Assembly: GCA_018340375.1 (NCBI GenBank)
Contig: JAFFJZ010000006.1
Span: 17,741,501-17,805,500, forward strand
Reading direction: 5' to 3'
Length of the DNA stretch: 64,000 bases
From: Gonatopus flavifemur
Lineage: Eukaryota > Arthropoda > Insecta > Hymenoptera > Dryinidae
Shown: piece after piece, positions 12,056-24,395 of the stretch
How positions within the stretch are numbered: the first letter of the stretch is position 1
Layout of the letters: each line of letters starts with the position of its first letter
Notes under the pieces: model-generated
What the model saw: only the letters and a program-made list of their open reading frames with translations
Database searches by the model: none
Told to the model about the DNA's origin: nothing
Program-made: the position numbers and the translations under genes

Positions 12056-13262
12056 CCGTCAAGAATTAATTTCCACACGGAAACTAGCGGAAATAGCAGA
12101 GGGTTCTTTGGTTTACATCAAATCATTTGTTTAAAATCAGAAATTTACCATGCTTGACTTTTTGAAAGCACACTCAAAGCTCACTTCGAAGTATTCTTGT
12201 TTTATAACCTTGACGAAAGAAAGAAATCTTCATTCTCCCCTTTCAACAAACATTCGATCCATTTCAAAACATTGCACAAGTCATAAACTCCAAAGATACT
12301 TTTGAATTTTTCTTTCTCTTCAAGAATTCTATTTGAGAATCAAAGATCCAAGGACCTGTTCAAGAGATATCAGATACATCAGCTTTGATTAATTAATTCA
12401 ATTAGAATCATACAAGAGGAGTTGGATAAAATTCATCGAAGAAACACAATATCGTAATAATCCGCAAAAAAAAAAATTATTTCATTCTTACGCTCTCACA
12501 TCAATCTTATTGATAAATCTACCGATAGAAATAGCAATTACAAGTCAATGCTATGTACAGATCCAAGATCCAAGGTTAGGATCAGTCTGCCCGAAGAATA
12601 TTTCAAATGGGCATTATTAATTTTTTCTCCATCATCTCACGCAATGGCATGCAAACTTTTTCGACCTCTCTATTACCACATCATCCTTGTACGAATAATT
12701 GGCGAACATTATACATTCTTCTATTCAAAACCAACCGACGAGCCGAACCCCGTCCATTCGCTTCGGAACATTCACACACATACGCACACACACACGTTCT
12801 ATTCGTTTTCGATCAACGCAAAATAACTCACGTTCGAAAAGTGATGATTTCTCATCTTCCAAAATGAACTCTCCTCGAAAGATCTGTTCTTCTTCAAATT
12901 TTAGTTTATGTATCATAAGCCCTTATATCCTATTCCGATAAAACGAATCCCCAATGTTCGCGTGCTGCTAGTAATCCTAGCTCGTCACTCCATAATCCCT
13001 ATACAATCTCTTCAAACCCACGAGAAACACCAGATTTCTGAAGAAATCCTTGCAATATCTTATCTCGATAAAACCTTCCAAGACCCTCATCATTTCGATT
13101 TTGGGAACTTTCATTCGATTCTTGACATCTCAAGATTTTAGAATCGAACTAGAAAATTTCAATTCCAAGGGTGATCGTCATGGCAGGGTTTCTGGATTCG
13201 AAATGAAGCGATCAAAAATTGCAGAAAATCTTCCCTAATCGGAAAGTTTCGAAATTTTAACA
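12056..13262. other. Non-coding DNA, no gene seen
   Basis: Several overlapping short frames around 12548-12941 come from low-complexity CA-rich sequence (CA tract at 12773-12795) and resemble no protein. No supported splice structure. Confidence 0.45.
12773..12795. repeat. (CA)n microsatellite
   Basis: CA tract with TACG interruptions. It explains the His/Thr run in the overlapping open frames. Confidence 0.85.
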
Positions 13263-13351
13263 TGGAGGAAAAAAATTTGCTGTCACAGCTAATCGAGGTG
13301 TTGAATATACACGGCGAAAAGAAAATTCGCTATAACAACGAGTAAAGGTGA

Positions 13352-13580
13352 ACAATTTCTATGGGAAACTTCACATAAATGTTCGGATGTGATTGAGAAA
13401 TATATGCGTTAAGAATTGTCCGTATTTTACCGGAAATTCCCTGGAAAATGATACCAAAAATCCCATGAAGTTTGGAATTTTTGAGTCGAATTTGTGGGAA
13501 ATTTCATATACATTTATTAGAAATTGATTTCCTATCGCATGATCGGAATTTTCCGGTTGTCGCGTATGGGAGAATTCTGA
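13352..13580 (+). repeat. Dispersed repeat shared with 58921-59145
   Basis: Parallels include TTTCTATGGGAAA..., AAAATCCCAT(G/A)AAGT(T/G)TGGAAT, AATTTGTGGGAAAT and ATTTCC(T)GGTTG, in the same order and with similar spacing in both places. Probably a non-autonomous element; boundaries approximate. Confidence 0.55.
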
Positions 13581-13710
13581 TTTTCTTTTTCCAGGATGGG
13601 TCGATTTGGCTGAAGCAGCAAATTTTTTTCAGCTGTGGCAGCAAAATTTGGTTCCTGTTCTGTATATGATACCAAAAAGTTTGCTATTCCAGCCAAAAAT
13701 GTGCTACTTT

Positions 13711-13911
13711 AACCCTCACTCACCCCACGGAGGTCTAAAGAGAGCAAAAGGTTCATAGGGATGAAGAGATCCAATTTGTAACCAAAACAGGGATCAATCG
13801 CAACAACCAAAGTACATTTCCGATAATGTAAAAAGCTTCATTTATTTGATTGCAAAGCACAACGAAAAGGTAACGAAAACATACGAAAATACGTGGGGGT
13901 AACTGAGGGTT
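13711..13911. mobile_element. AACCCTCA-terminus short inverted-repeat element
   Basis: The left end AACCCTCACTCACCCC pairs with the right end GGGGGTAACTGAGGGTT. The left flank reads TTAA (13709-13712) but the right reads TTGA, so a TTAA-type insertion with one mutated site is possible. No coding potential. Confidence 0.5.
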
Positions 13912-15318
13912 GATCAATCATGTTGCTTTCCCAGCAATTCAGTTAGCTGTGACAGCAAATTTTTGGCTAGGTTAGCAAAGAGCTTTGCTATTCTATGTAT
14001 AATACCTCGATTCACCGCGACAGAAAATTTCTTTCCTCCGTGTTTAGCTGACACAGCAAACTTCGGAGTATTATGTATAGAATAGCGGACGAATTTTGCT
14101 GCAGGAGTTGTAATTTTTTATTGCCACGGCTAAAAAATCACTGTTCCAGCCAAAGTTATCCAACAAAATCGGAATTTCACCGACACAGCGAATGAATTAA
14201 TTCCACATACTTTGAAAAATTTGAAAGAGTTGGATCTCAGAATCTTGAAAAATCATTTTTCAGCTCATACGTATCGAATCATGGTTCGTAGAGGCGGATG
14301 GCGGAAAGAAGAAACAGGATGAACCAGCGTACATGAGATGATTTCGCATGCAAAATGTGGCGTATTAGGACTCACGTAAATAACTGTTCTTTCCCCGAGC
14401 GGTTCTGACGAACAACTCGCAATCTAATAGCAATAAAATTGAAAATCCTCATACGTGCGTGGAACATTGTAATTCATACGAGTATTCGAGAGAAATATGA
14501 ATCTATTTTTTTCCTTCAATTCCGTTGTGAGATACGTATCGTTGGAGTCTCGTCGCGACCAGACGCTAGACAAAATACTAGAGAAAGTGAGAGTTAGACA
14601 TCGCTTAGACGTAGACGTGAATCGGAACCGGTTAGACATAGAACAACCTTAGACAAGGTGGTCGAGCTAGACAGTGGCCAAGGTTGTTTATACACGTTCC
14701 TGGCGAGGAATGTAGACTCACATCACGCGAGTCTCGAATACATTAGAAAGAAAAACAACATAAAGGTCGTTTGTCTAGCCATGACTATTACGAATCATGA
14801 ATGTATGGTATACACGTGAATAGTTTCTGTCCTTGAATATTCAATTGACCAGGAAACCATTCTTTCTTCTTCTATTTTTGATTCTTCGATACAAACGTAG
14901 AATTGCAAACGGTGTATCTTTTGGTCGATTCAAAGCTCGATCCAAGGGATTGACGTAATATCAGACAAGTTGAAATATTTTACACGTACGCAAGATCTAA
15001 TCCCGTCTACCTGACAGGAGAGATAAAATCATGGTTATTCCGTGTATATATTTTTTTGTCTCCTTTCCTTCTTGTTTCTTTTTTTCTTCCTCTCTTACCT
15101 ATTTTAGCATCGTAATACATAAAATTTCACAAAAGAATATACCTATACATATGTATGCATACATAGGTGTGTATAAATGTCTACCCGTTTGCGGCTGGTT
15201 TGTACCAAAGGCTACTGACCCTGACCCAAGGGGCATTGCTCTTACCATGGCTCTCTTTTCTTCGTTCCTTTTTCTGTTAGATCGCCACATCGAGAGAACC
15301 GCAGCACCGAACCGCGGC

Positions 15319-15372
15319 TGGTTGGTTGGTTGGTTTGGTTGGTTGGTTGGTTGGTCGGTTGGTCGGCTGGTT
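15319..15372. repeat. (GGTT)n tract
   Basis: Imperfect tetranucleotide tract GGTTGGTT with GGTC variants at its right end. Confidence 0.85.
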
Positions 15373-15432
15373 AGGCCAAGAAGACGATGAAGAATCATCG
15401 GTGAAACGTTCGCCGACAAATTCGCGATACCA

Positions 15433-15465
<33 letters not shown>
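15433..15465. repeat. (GA)n microsatellite
   Basis: GA dinucleotide tract, slightly interrupted at its 3' end. Confidence 0.9.
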
Positions 15466-15466
<1 letters not shown>

Positions 15467-17449
15467 GTGGTGAAGCCATCCAGCCTCTTACTTTGATGCT
15501 AATAAATTAATCCTTGATATACTCTTGAGTAGTTTGATCTTCGAAAAGTAGACGACGAGAGAGAAGGCTCTTGCGGAGGAACAACAACGGCAAAAAAGAA
15601 TAATACCCAAAGAGATAGGAAGTTTTATGCGACACGAGAATGTGTTTATCCTCCGATAATGGATGGGAAACTGATCGTGTTGTTTCTTTACCAACGAATA
15701 TTACATTCAAATGAATTCACAAGGTACACGAATATTCGAGTCCTTCTCTCGTTTCTCTTGATAATTTAGCTTTTTTCCCACATTACTGTAAAAATGATCT
15801 CCAAATGTATCGTAGCGCATCCCGCTATGACAATTCCTCCTTTTTTTGCCTTCGAGATTGTTGTGGTTTTCTTTTAGAATAAAATATCCACAACATCGTA
15901 TAATGTCGTCCTCGTAGTACCGCTCCTCAACGTACTTACTCGAGTCTCGTCCTGTTCGTAATTTCTTCGCCTACCTTCTCTACCCTGTTCCACAAAACTC
16001 ACATTACCAACAACGACCAAGAGAGTTCCTGCGGATTTTATTCATGAGAGAGTATTTTGTTCGAGGACCAAGTTGATGGTGACTCTAGGAAGCCAGCATG
16101 AAGATTCTGCTTCTGGAGTTGAAAAACCTGTTCCATCGCTTCCTAGATCTTATTGCCGAGAGTTGTGAAAATATTTCCTCGACGCATACGATTATTAGAA
16201 ATGAAGTACCGAAATTTTATAATATAAATTCAACAGCGATACGCTAACGACGGGACATGTCATTCGTATGATGTAATTAACTTTGAATTCATTGAGAGGT
16301 ACTCGAGGCAACTTCGAGGTCATTGACTTTCATCGTTCACTGTTTAGAGTTAGACCGTTATTCTCCTTTGTAATCCTCTCAACAGAATTCACATACTTTC
16401 TTTTTGTTTGAAAGCCAGCTTTTATATGTAGGTGGATAACACTTCCGAAAAGAATTATGAGATATATTTCAATATATACTCGAGCGTGTGTTTTCAAGCG
16501 TCTTCTCGAGTTCATGCAAATTTAGACCTATATAACGGCGCTGATTTTATATTTGATTTTATCATTCAACGTTTCATTTATAAGATAATGAGCTTGATAG
16601 ATTATGCACCTCCTTCTCTGAGAAACCCGAACACGTGAGAATTGGATTTAATCGTGATCGATATATATAGCCTTTCTCATGAAGATATGTGGCACGTTCG
16701 ATATACCACCCATTTTACAAGATAGGAAATAACTCAATGAGAACATTTTCCAAGAATGACATTCCGTGAGTCTGATCTTGGATATTTGGATAACAGAGGT
16801 TCAGCTTCAAATTTCCTCGAGCATGAAATTTGATTTTCAAGATCGTTAGTAAACTTCAATGTGCTCCTATTTGCCGCTCATGAGAAGTGCTTTAATTCGA
16901 ATATCGATCAAATAATTCACTCTGCGTGCATATTTTTAATTTTCAGAATTGATGAATGGCACAGTATTGGGGAGGTTAAAATATCGGACTGTCTTAGAAA
17001 CCTAAAGCTCATTCGACGTGTCACGTATTTGACAGAGTGCCAGTAGTGATAGGGCATTCCATGCTTTTTTCCACTTTAGGAAGATCTTTTCTTTACGAAG
17101 AAGGCTGTAAAAATTAGTGAGCTGTTCGTTTCAGAGCTGACTCCGAGGGATCAAGTGGAATGGTCACCAGGGGACGATTCAGGAATGAATTTGAGGGGAA
17201 GATTAGCGATATTAACTAAAACTTAGCTGATGAAGTTGAAGATATTGCTGCAGCAGCTATGTCTGATTGCTGTCCATCTCACACCTGATGACTTTTTTTC
17301 CGTGCAATGGAAATAAGGAGTCAAAATCATGTAAAAAATTGTGCCAAAGTGATCATTGTTTGTGAACATTTTCAGGAATTGTTGAGACAAAGTATGGGCC
17401 AGGTGATGCCTTATTTTTCATGATGCCCTGAAATCAGGCTCCAGCTGCT

Positions 17450-17935
17450 TTGCTAAAATTGCAGGGTAGGACCGAACAGAAGATTGTTATCAGGTTCTCA
17501 ATGGTTCCCTTGCCAAGTAACTTTTCACCCGATTTTGTCTGGAATCACCAAATCATGACATCCTGTCAACAAGAAAATTTTCGTCAGTTTTTGATTATCC
17601 TGGTGGCAAATTTTTCTCAAAATTTCACAGTTTTTCAGAGATATTCGGAGAAATTTGCAGTGAAAAAACGTATCAAATAAGATAGAAATTCATAGAAATT
17701 TTTAAAGATTTTCAAACAAAGTTTTTCTCCACCAGAGTAGATATCACAGTCTGTGACTTCCAAACAGAACCTCGCCAAAAAAATTGCTGTCAGTTTTCGA
17801 GAGGATATTCCAATTTCATAATCTCGGACCAAATCGGGTAGAAAGTTTGTCAGTTCATGCCTGAATTACCTTGGGAAAGGAACGTTCAAAGTCTGACAAC
17901 AATATTCCGTTCGGTTTTGCCTGGAATTTTCAGCA
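17450..17935. mobile_element. Fold-back repeat ending CAGCAGGGT, copy 1
   Basis: The segment shares GGACCGAACAG, CCCGATTTTGTCTGGAATCA, ATCCTGTCAA and the end CAGCAGGGT with 19230-19492. Inside it, words such as CACCCGATTT near 17528 and AAATCGGGT near 17830 are inverted relative to each other. The short open frames here are by-products. Confidence 0.45.
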
Positions 17936-19229
17936 GGGTGGTACTATATTCCTCTTTCAAGCGTCTCTGAATGAATCGGAAGATTTTGCAACCCTCCCCG
18001 CGAGTTTTAAAACCGCTATCGTTGTTACAAAACTTCCAAATTCACAGCAATTACAGGTTCGATTTTGTGGGATCGCAGACAATACTGAAACATATTCCAC
18101 GTTCTTTTCACGTTCGTCGCTGACCGCAAGCGAATGCAACTGAACGACAACCCCACAACCCATTTCATAAACATTCTCTCATCTCTTTTTGTTGCTTTTT
18201 TTTCATCCGTTTCATGTCCACTGTTTTGCTCCGCTGTTCTCCTGAATTTGAGGGGAATAAAAAACTAATCGATATTTTCGGATTTCAAGCGAGTGAAAAA
18301 TATTTTTGACTTGGTTGTAACCTATTGAAAAATAAAGAAAAACAAAAACACATGCTGGTGGATTTTATAGAATACATTGTTTCGAATATTTTTGTTGCGT
18401 GTTTATAATGAATTCCATAGCGAGTGTATAGGATGTTCATTGATTTCGATATACCTCGGTACTTTGGAGAAAAGAGGCGACGATAACGATAAATCTTGTT
18501 AAAACGTTCACAAGAATCGAAAGTCACGATCTTATCTAGTATATATCGTAAGTACCATTACTGCAGCTACCGGTATGGGTAGATCGAGTACATATGTGTA
18601 CCAGAACCTATCCGAAGTCGTATAACGATGTAGAATCCACCAAGGAGCAGAAATTATTATTTTGAGTTAGCGGGCGTGGTACTGTTTTCAATTTCATGAA
18701 CTTGCCCGGGGAATAGGAAGAAAACTCGTTCGAGGAGCAAAGGATTGGCAATTTGAGTAGAATGTCTTCCTTGGGAGTCGAGAATTCTATAACTAACGTT
18801 GTCTTGATATCGCGATGCACGATGTATGAGTACCCGTTGTATCTTAACTTCTATAAATCTACTGCACTTTCATGGCTCTTTCTCTTACCATCGTTGTAAC
18901 TCATTCCAAATGAGAAAACTTATCTCACAACAGCGAATATTTGCCTTTTATTCTGAAGAGAATAGGGCCGAGGGAGTGAGTTTGAAAGTGGGTGAAGGTA
19001 TCTATGTTGATTCTGATAAAAATGTTCACAATATATAGCGTGGCAAATCATTACCTACATTTTTCATAGTTTAATTTAATTTCTTTCATGATTCTCAACT
19101 GTGTTGTTGCTACATTGGAATCAATTGGATTCAGGCAGTTCAACTTCAATCAATTTCAATACCTTCTGGTAACCTGAAAAATCTGTGATTCTCAACAAAA
19201 ATGACCAAGGTTTCTATTCCTCGCTGAAT

Positions 19230-19492
19230 ATGCCAGACAGAATCGAACAGGAAATTGTTCCGAAGTTTTGAACGGTTTCATTCCCAGGTAATCCAGGCGA
19301 AACCTGACACACTTTCTATCCGATTTGATCAAAAATTACTAACTCGGAATATCCTGTCAAAAAACTGACGATAATGTTTTTGCCAGGTTTTGACAGGATG
19401 TTACAATTTGATGATTCTGGAGCAGATCGGGTCAAAAGTCAGTCAGTTTTTGCCTGGTTCGGTTCTGCTTCACATTGTTAGCAGGGTCGATA
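19230..19492. mobile_element. Fold-back repeat ending CAGCAGGGT, copy 2
   Basis: The left arm (AGGCGAAACCTGACA, TATCCGATTTGATC, ATATCCTGTC) is complementary to the right arm (GACAGGATGT, GATCGGGTCAAAA, GTTTTTGCCTGG). The right edge is TTAGCAGGGT. It is shorter than the copy at 17450-17935. Confidence 0.5.
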
Positions 19493-21599
19493 CAAAACTT
19501 CTCACCAAAATTTCGTCACACTGCAGAAGAATCGAATTCGAAGGGTAGAAATTCTATTCTTCCGTCTATATTCCAATTCGTGGGATAGATATCTGTTCAT
19601 CGTACTATCATAGTTTATTCATAGCATCCCGCATTCGGAGTAGGGTGAAGCAAACCTCTCTGATCGAAAATGTTCTAACAATACCTCAATGATTGATCAA
19701 ATATGTTGAACGGTTTAACGGGTGAAGAAAGTAGTTCATCGTGTCCACACTCTCCCCTATCCATATCGTTGAATGTAATATTCTTCATATTCCATTCAAG
19801 TAGTTGCAGACTCGTAGACAGCCAATAAATCAAGTACGTTGATTATACAGCTAACAGTGTTTGAGTCGTTACATCTCCCGACAACTAATATCATCGCTAC
19901 CCTTTTCGCTCGAAGCACGTCCTAAAACAAGGGTGAAAAATCAGAGCGTTGGGTGACGGTTTGATGAAGAAAAGACTCTTCTCGTGGAATACAATTTTTA
20001 AGAATTGAAGATCATAATCGAATATGATACGACGTCAATCCAACAATGCGTTACACGTTATTTTATATTTCTCCAAAGAAATTGAATAATCATCCAAGAA
20101 GAACAAGCTCTTCGTATACACTCTGACATCTGATTTATGATTTTTTCTTCAACTCTTGATATTCCTTGGCGAAGATATTCCCTTTGCACCACCCGATAGC
20201 AGCATGGATATAGTTATTTGCCAACTCCCGGTGCTGGACACAGCGAATACTTTTCCCTTGAACATTATTCTTTGTCTCCATTTTCTTTTACTGTTCCTTG
20301 ATTTTTCAAATCTCTTCGTACGTTGGATCCTTGATCATTGTTACACGATCCCATTCATCTTCCGTACTTCGCCAACCGGAAATACCAAGTTCGATAGTAC
20401 GAAGTACGTTACATGGAATATTTGAACAACCGCGACATTAAATTTGATAAATTTTCCATGATTTACGAGGATATCGAATCCGCATCGGGTGGAATGATTT
20501 GTGGGGACATATTTGTTGCGCGTAAATTGGATTTCGAATTCGTATCGGTTTGGAGAGGCATTAGTATTACATAAAATTATGTATGAGATAAACATCGGTG
20601 CGCAAACAAATCCTTGGAGTAAAGGAGGAAGCTTCTTCCGTGTTCGGTCAAACGGAATGAACGAATGTGCCGTTTGTAGCAAAGAAGAGAGGACGGATGA
20701 TCGTTTATAACGAGATTGGATTGTACTGCTGTAAGTCAGAGATCGTCTACCTTCACTTATCAGATGTATCTTCGAGTCAAGAGGGGAGGTGCCCTTACAG
20801 GTTACATAGCAGCAGGCAATCGCATTTACGGTGTTGCGTATATAGCTTCATATACTACATCACATAAATGTCAATGCACAAACATCGGTAATAAACGAAC
20901 CCTGATGGAGAGTGTTTGGAAGAACTTTAAAATGCGTTGGAAATGTTTTTTTTCGAAATAGGATGGGCTCTTTTCACAGACAAAATTTCAATTATTTCAT
21001 CTCGTATTCGCACAATTAGAAGAATACAAAAAAAAAAATACACGATATACGAGTTTCATTATCATGCCTTGTTGCATAGAAAATGTTGAGAGAGAGGAAT
21101 AAATGAACAACGGAAAGAACAAAGAACTTCAATGACAAAAGAAATACGTGTGCAGTACGATGTTACCTTCAATTTCAATCCAAAGGAAACGATAAACGAG
21201 AAGCAAAATATGAAAAGGGATGCGTTGTTGACAGTAGTATAGAAATCAGAATGAAAACACATGAATCTCGATCCATTCGAAACAATATATTCATTATATA
21301 AGGAACTTAATCATTTTAATCTCGTCTTAAGAGGAAATTTATTCCCCTGTCACGCACTTATTTCTATTAAACTTCAAATGAGGTTGAATTGATTGAATAA
21401 ACATTTGAACCACGCTGTAAATGGGAAGATATATTTAGTTGCTTCAAACGAAACAAAACATTCATTCCATCAAATATTTGTGAATTTGTGATCAAAGGTA
21501 TTAAATTACTTCACTGAAAATTCAATTCGATTCAATTATTCGTAATCATCAACCTTGAAAACCTCTCAACATTGATTCCAACGCGAAATTTAATTTTGT
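19493..21599. other. Non-coding DNA, no gene seen
   Basis: Frames at 20156-20961 reach about 110 codons but overlap on both strands, have no recognisable domain and lack an exon context. Nothing further supported. Confidence 0.45.
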
Positions 21600-22306
21600 T
21601 GGGTATCTTTGGCTGGAGTAGCAATGATTTTATGTGGTAACATTAGCCCTGTTAACATAGTAATGATTACCATGTTACATTGGAGACAGTACTATGCAAC
21701 TAAACATGAATCCAATGCTATAAAGTAATATTAACCATGATTTTTTCATAACCTAAATCAAACTATTGACATGTATATACACACAAGGCTTTTCAGTGAA
21801 TGAGGTTATAAATAAATAAATTAGGTTATGGAATGGTTGAGAGAAAGAAAAGGGAGCACACAGTCAGAAACAAATTATATCAGTCTTCTGAATAATAACT
21901 GTGTTTTTACTTGATTATTAATAGTGGGCTGACTACCGTAATAATACGTATAATATATGTCTGTCTTTACAAGTCGTGTCGATATTGCCCACAGCGTGCA
22001 TATTTGCATCAACTGGAATTCTAGCTATCGTAACATGGTAATCAGTACCATTTTACATTGCTTTGAGTTCTATTTGTCTGATTTATATGTAGTATAGTAA
22101 TCATTACGAGAAAAATGGCGAAGGATCCTATTCTCACATAGCAACATTTACGATTTCCAATGAAATAAGAACGAATACCATGTTAGCATGGTAAATATTA
22201 CCATAAATTTCTCTCCGTGTGTCTGCCACAGCTGACAAGATTGTTGTGATAGCAAATAGATTGCTGTCACAGCAAGAAATTTGCTACTCCAGCCAAAGAT
22301 ACCTCG
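21600..22306. mobile_element. Split element: outer GGCTGGAGTAGCAA arms around an ATGGTAAT-rich insert
   Basis: TATCTTTGGCTGGAGTAGCAA (21604-21624) is complementary to TTGCTACTCCAGCCAAAGATA (22284-22302). The right side before it carries GCTGTCACAGC motifs and a CTCCGTGTG terminus (about 22215), both typical of the CACGGAG family. The material between contains repeated (A)TGGTAAT and ATTACCAT words (about 21640, 21668, 22037 and 22190), which pair with one another. Confidence 0.45.
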
Positions 22307-23782
22307 AAAAATTCTAGATTACATTTAATATCAATCAATTTTACGAATCACGCGAAGAAGAAATAATCTAAATATGAAAGAAGCATCGATATCTGGACTT
22401 CCGTATCACGCATGCAAACGCAAAGAATACAATATACCCACGCATATAAGCCGAATCATCTCTTTTTCTCGAATGCAGAAATTCTTTGATACCCTTTGTG
22501 TATTTCACTGCAGTCATAGAGTCGAGATCGTAGTTACGGACATGGAAACCCAAATGCCGACAAAATGGGAATGTACAAAGGGGATAGGAAGACATCTCCT
22601 TTGTGGGTGTCTACTTCCGGCAGAACGTAACCCTCAAACGCGCTGTGTTGAATTTATCTGGCAAAGAGCACGACGGAGAAACGGCATTAGGTTGAAACGA
22701 ATGCGCGTCGAGTCGTAACGTCAACCACGGTGCCAAGATGAAAACTCAGTGTCAGATGAATATCTCACGATGAGAATATGAATATATATATATATATACC
22801 TATTCCTGTATTCACATTTTATTTGAGAGAAGAGAACCCTCTCTCTCTCTCTCTCCCCTTCTTCACTCGAGAACGCACTTTTATTTTCAACAGAATTATT
22901 ATTATTATCATCATCACTGATATCGAATGTTACCCTCGTGGAACATCCCTTTGATCTATAGTTACAGAATAATTCGAGGTTTGAATCTGATCTTTTGTCT
23001 GCTGTACCTCAGAGCAATTTCATATCCAGGAATTAATGAATTTTCCGTTCCTCGATGTATCTTCCATGCTTTCCAACCACACGACTCTGAAAGAATTTCT
23101 TATTTCTCTAAAAGCGTTGTTCGTACCTACTTGTAGGAACTTGCAGGAGGGTACGTACTATATGATACACCATCATTAGGATGCACGATCGAAAATATGG
23201 TGTTCGATCGAACCAAGCGTGGGTCGTGCAAAAATGTCGGTGCTAAATAAAAAGTCACGTGGGCGCTCAACACTTTCGTGGGATGAAACTTAATTGCATT
23301 GAGTAGTACGCAATACCACAAATCGAAACATCACACGCACTATGCGCGAATTTCAAATCCATCGTCGTTGGTTTTATGGACGTGTGAGTACACATTGAAC
23401 GTAGAACGCGCATTACACGTCCACCTCGAAGCGTATGAAAGAATCTTACAAGGTGTTACGAGTGAAGGGTATTCACAGTGGGTCAAAGTTTCTTCCAACG
23501 GTTCTATAATTTCGATGACGTTTGAGAGATTTTCAAACTTCGTCGATTCAAATCAAAAGATGTTACATCATGGGAGGGGAAAAAACAAAAAGAGAAGCAA
23601 CTCACTCGCAAGATAGGAAGCTTCGTCATTCTCAATTTCTCGATAATGCGATCGTGAATCGTCGTCTCACGTACGGTGTGTACAATATGTCATCTACATT
23701 CAATATACTTTGCGAGTCTCTTTTTTTATTCCCCATATTTTTTTTCATTCCTTGTGGGCTCTCGTCGCAAAAGTGTCTCGGA
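22307..23782. other. Non-coding DNA, no gene seen
   Basis: Contains TA (22781-22798) and CT (22838-22855) microsatellites. The open frame at 22374-22718 (114 codons) has no recognisable domain, no supporting splice sites and no partner exons. Confidence 0.4.
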
Positions 23783-24395
23783 ACGTGAAGAAAAACATTT
23801 GCTAACGCTGCAAATTGAAGCATTGTATATGGAATAGCAATTCTTTTAGCTAAATTAACTAAAAATTCACCGTCACAGCTAATTGGATTGCTAAGAGAGC
23901 AACATGAATGACTAAAACAGCAGAATTCCCGGTATCGCACATAGAAGAGCAAACAAATTTTGCTGAGACAGTCGACATTTTTTGTTACTAAACACAGGAA
24001 AGTCGCTGTGACAGCGAAATCTGATGAGGGATCGTTCATAAATCACGTAACGCTATTTACTATTCCCTTCTCTAGTTCATTCATCATTTCTGAAGGACAG
24101 GAAAAAAAGCATCACGTAATTTATGGACGATCCCTTTTCTACTGTAGCAGCAAAGTTTTTGTCGTGGCAGCAATCTTCTTAGCTGTGGCAGCAAAAAATG
24201 TCGATTCCTACAGCAAGGTTTTTGTTCACCATTCTATGAATAATATGAAAATTTGTTGCAGGAGCAAACATTTTTTGCTGCCACAGTTGAAAAATCGCTG
24301 TCGTAACTAACAAGATTGTTGCCATAGCAAACGAATTTGCTGCTCCAGCAAAATTAGATTTCGCGATCACAGCAAATTGTTTTTTTTTCTTCGTG
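23783..24395. mobile_element. GCTGT/ACAGC element with CACGAAG termini
   Basis: The left edge CGTGAAGAAAAA and right edge TTTTTTCTTCGTG are variants of the CACGGAGAAAAA terminus. The interior has frequent GCTGTGACAGC-like words (about 23875, 24003, 24140-24190, 24280-24320 and 24350-24375). It also has the block GGATTGCTAAGAGAGCAACA shared with 50089, 51498 and 59176. A different short element is inserted at 24028-24134. Confidence 0.65.
24028..24134. mobile_element. Short GGGATCGT(T/C)CATAAAT inverted-repeat element
   Basis: The left end GGGATCGTTCATAAATCACG pairs with the right end CGTAATTTATGGACGATCCC over about 26 bp, for a total of 107 bp. Inverted repeats of the 'CCGTCCATAAATTACGT' kind are, to my knowledge, common in insect genomes. 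It is nested within the 23783-24395 element. Confidence 0.7.

Larger units (their letters stand above)
13263..14205. mobile_element. Composite of GCTGT/ACAGC elements with insertions
   Basis: The motif AATTTGCTGTCACAGC near 13276 opens the block. Sister motifs recur at about 13612-13640, 13925-13965, 14044-14065 and 14130-14190, with CACGG/CTCCGTG termini at about 13312 and 14035-14042. Two other repeats interrupt it: one shared with 58921-59145 (13352-13580), and a fold-back at 13711-13911. This is a mosaic of at least two copies of the family best seen at 33815-34073. Confidence 0.6.
14206..17440. other. Non-coding DNA, no gene seen
   Basis: Open frames are short and unrecognised. The longest pair (15031-15390 + and 15099-15479 -) overlap a GGTT tract and a GA tract, whose translation produces the Gly/Trp and Gln/Pro/Thr runs. 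No exon chain can be built. Confidence 0.45.

Noticed and set aside
15031..15479. 119-codon (+) and 126-codon (-) frames
   Set aside because: Extended by the GGTT and GA tracts; the Gly/Trp and Asn/Gln/Pro runs are repeat translations.
22374..22718. 114-codon + frame considered as an upstream exon of the four-exon gene
   Set aside because: No recognisable domain, no good donor in phase with the 26902 acceptor that I could confirm by eye, and composition like the surrounding non-coding DNA.
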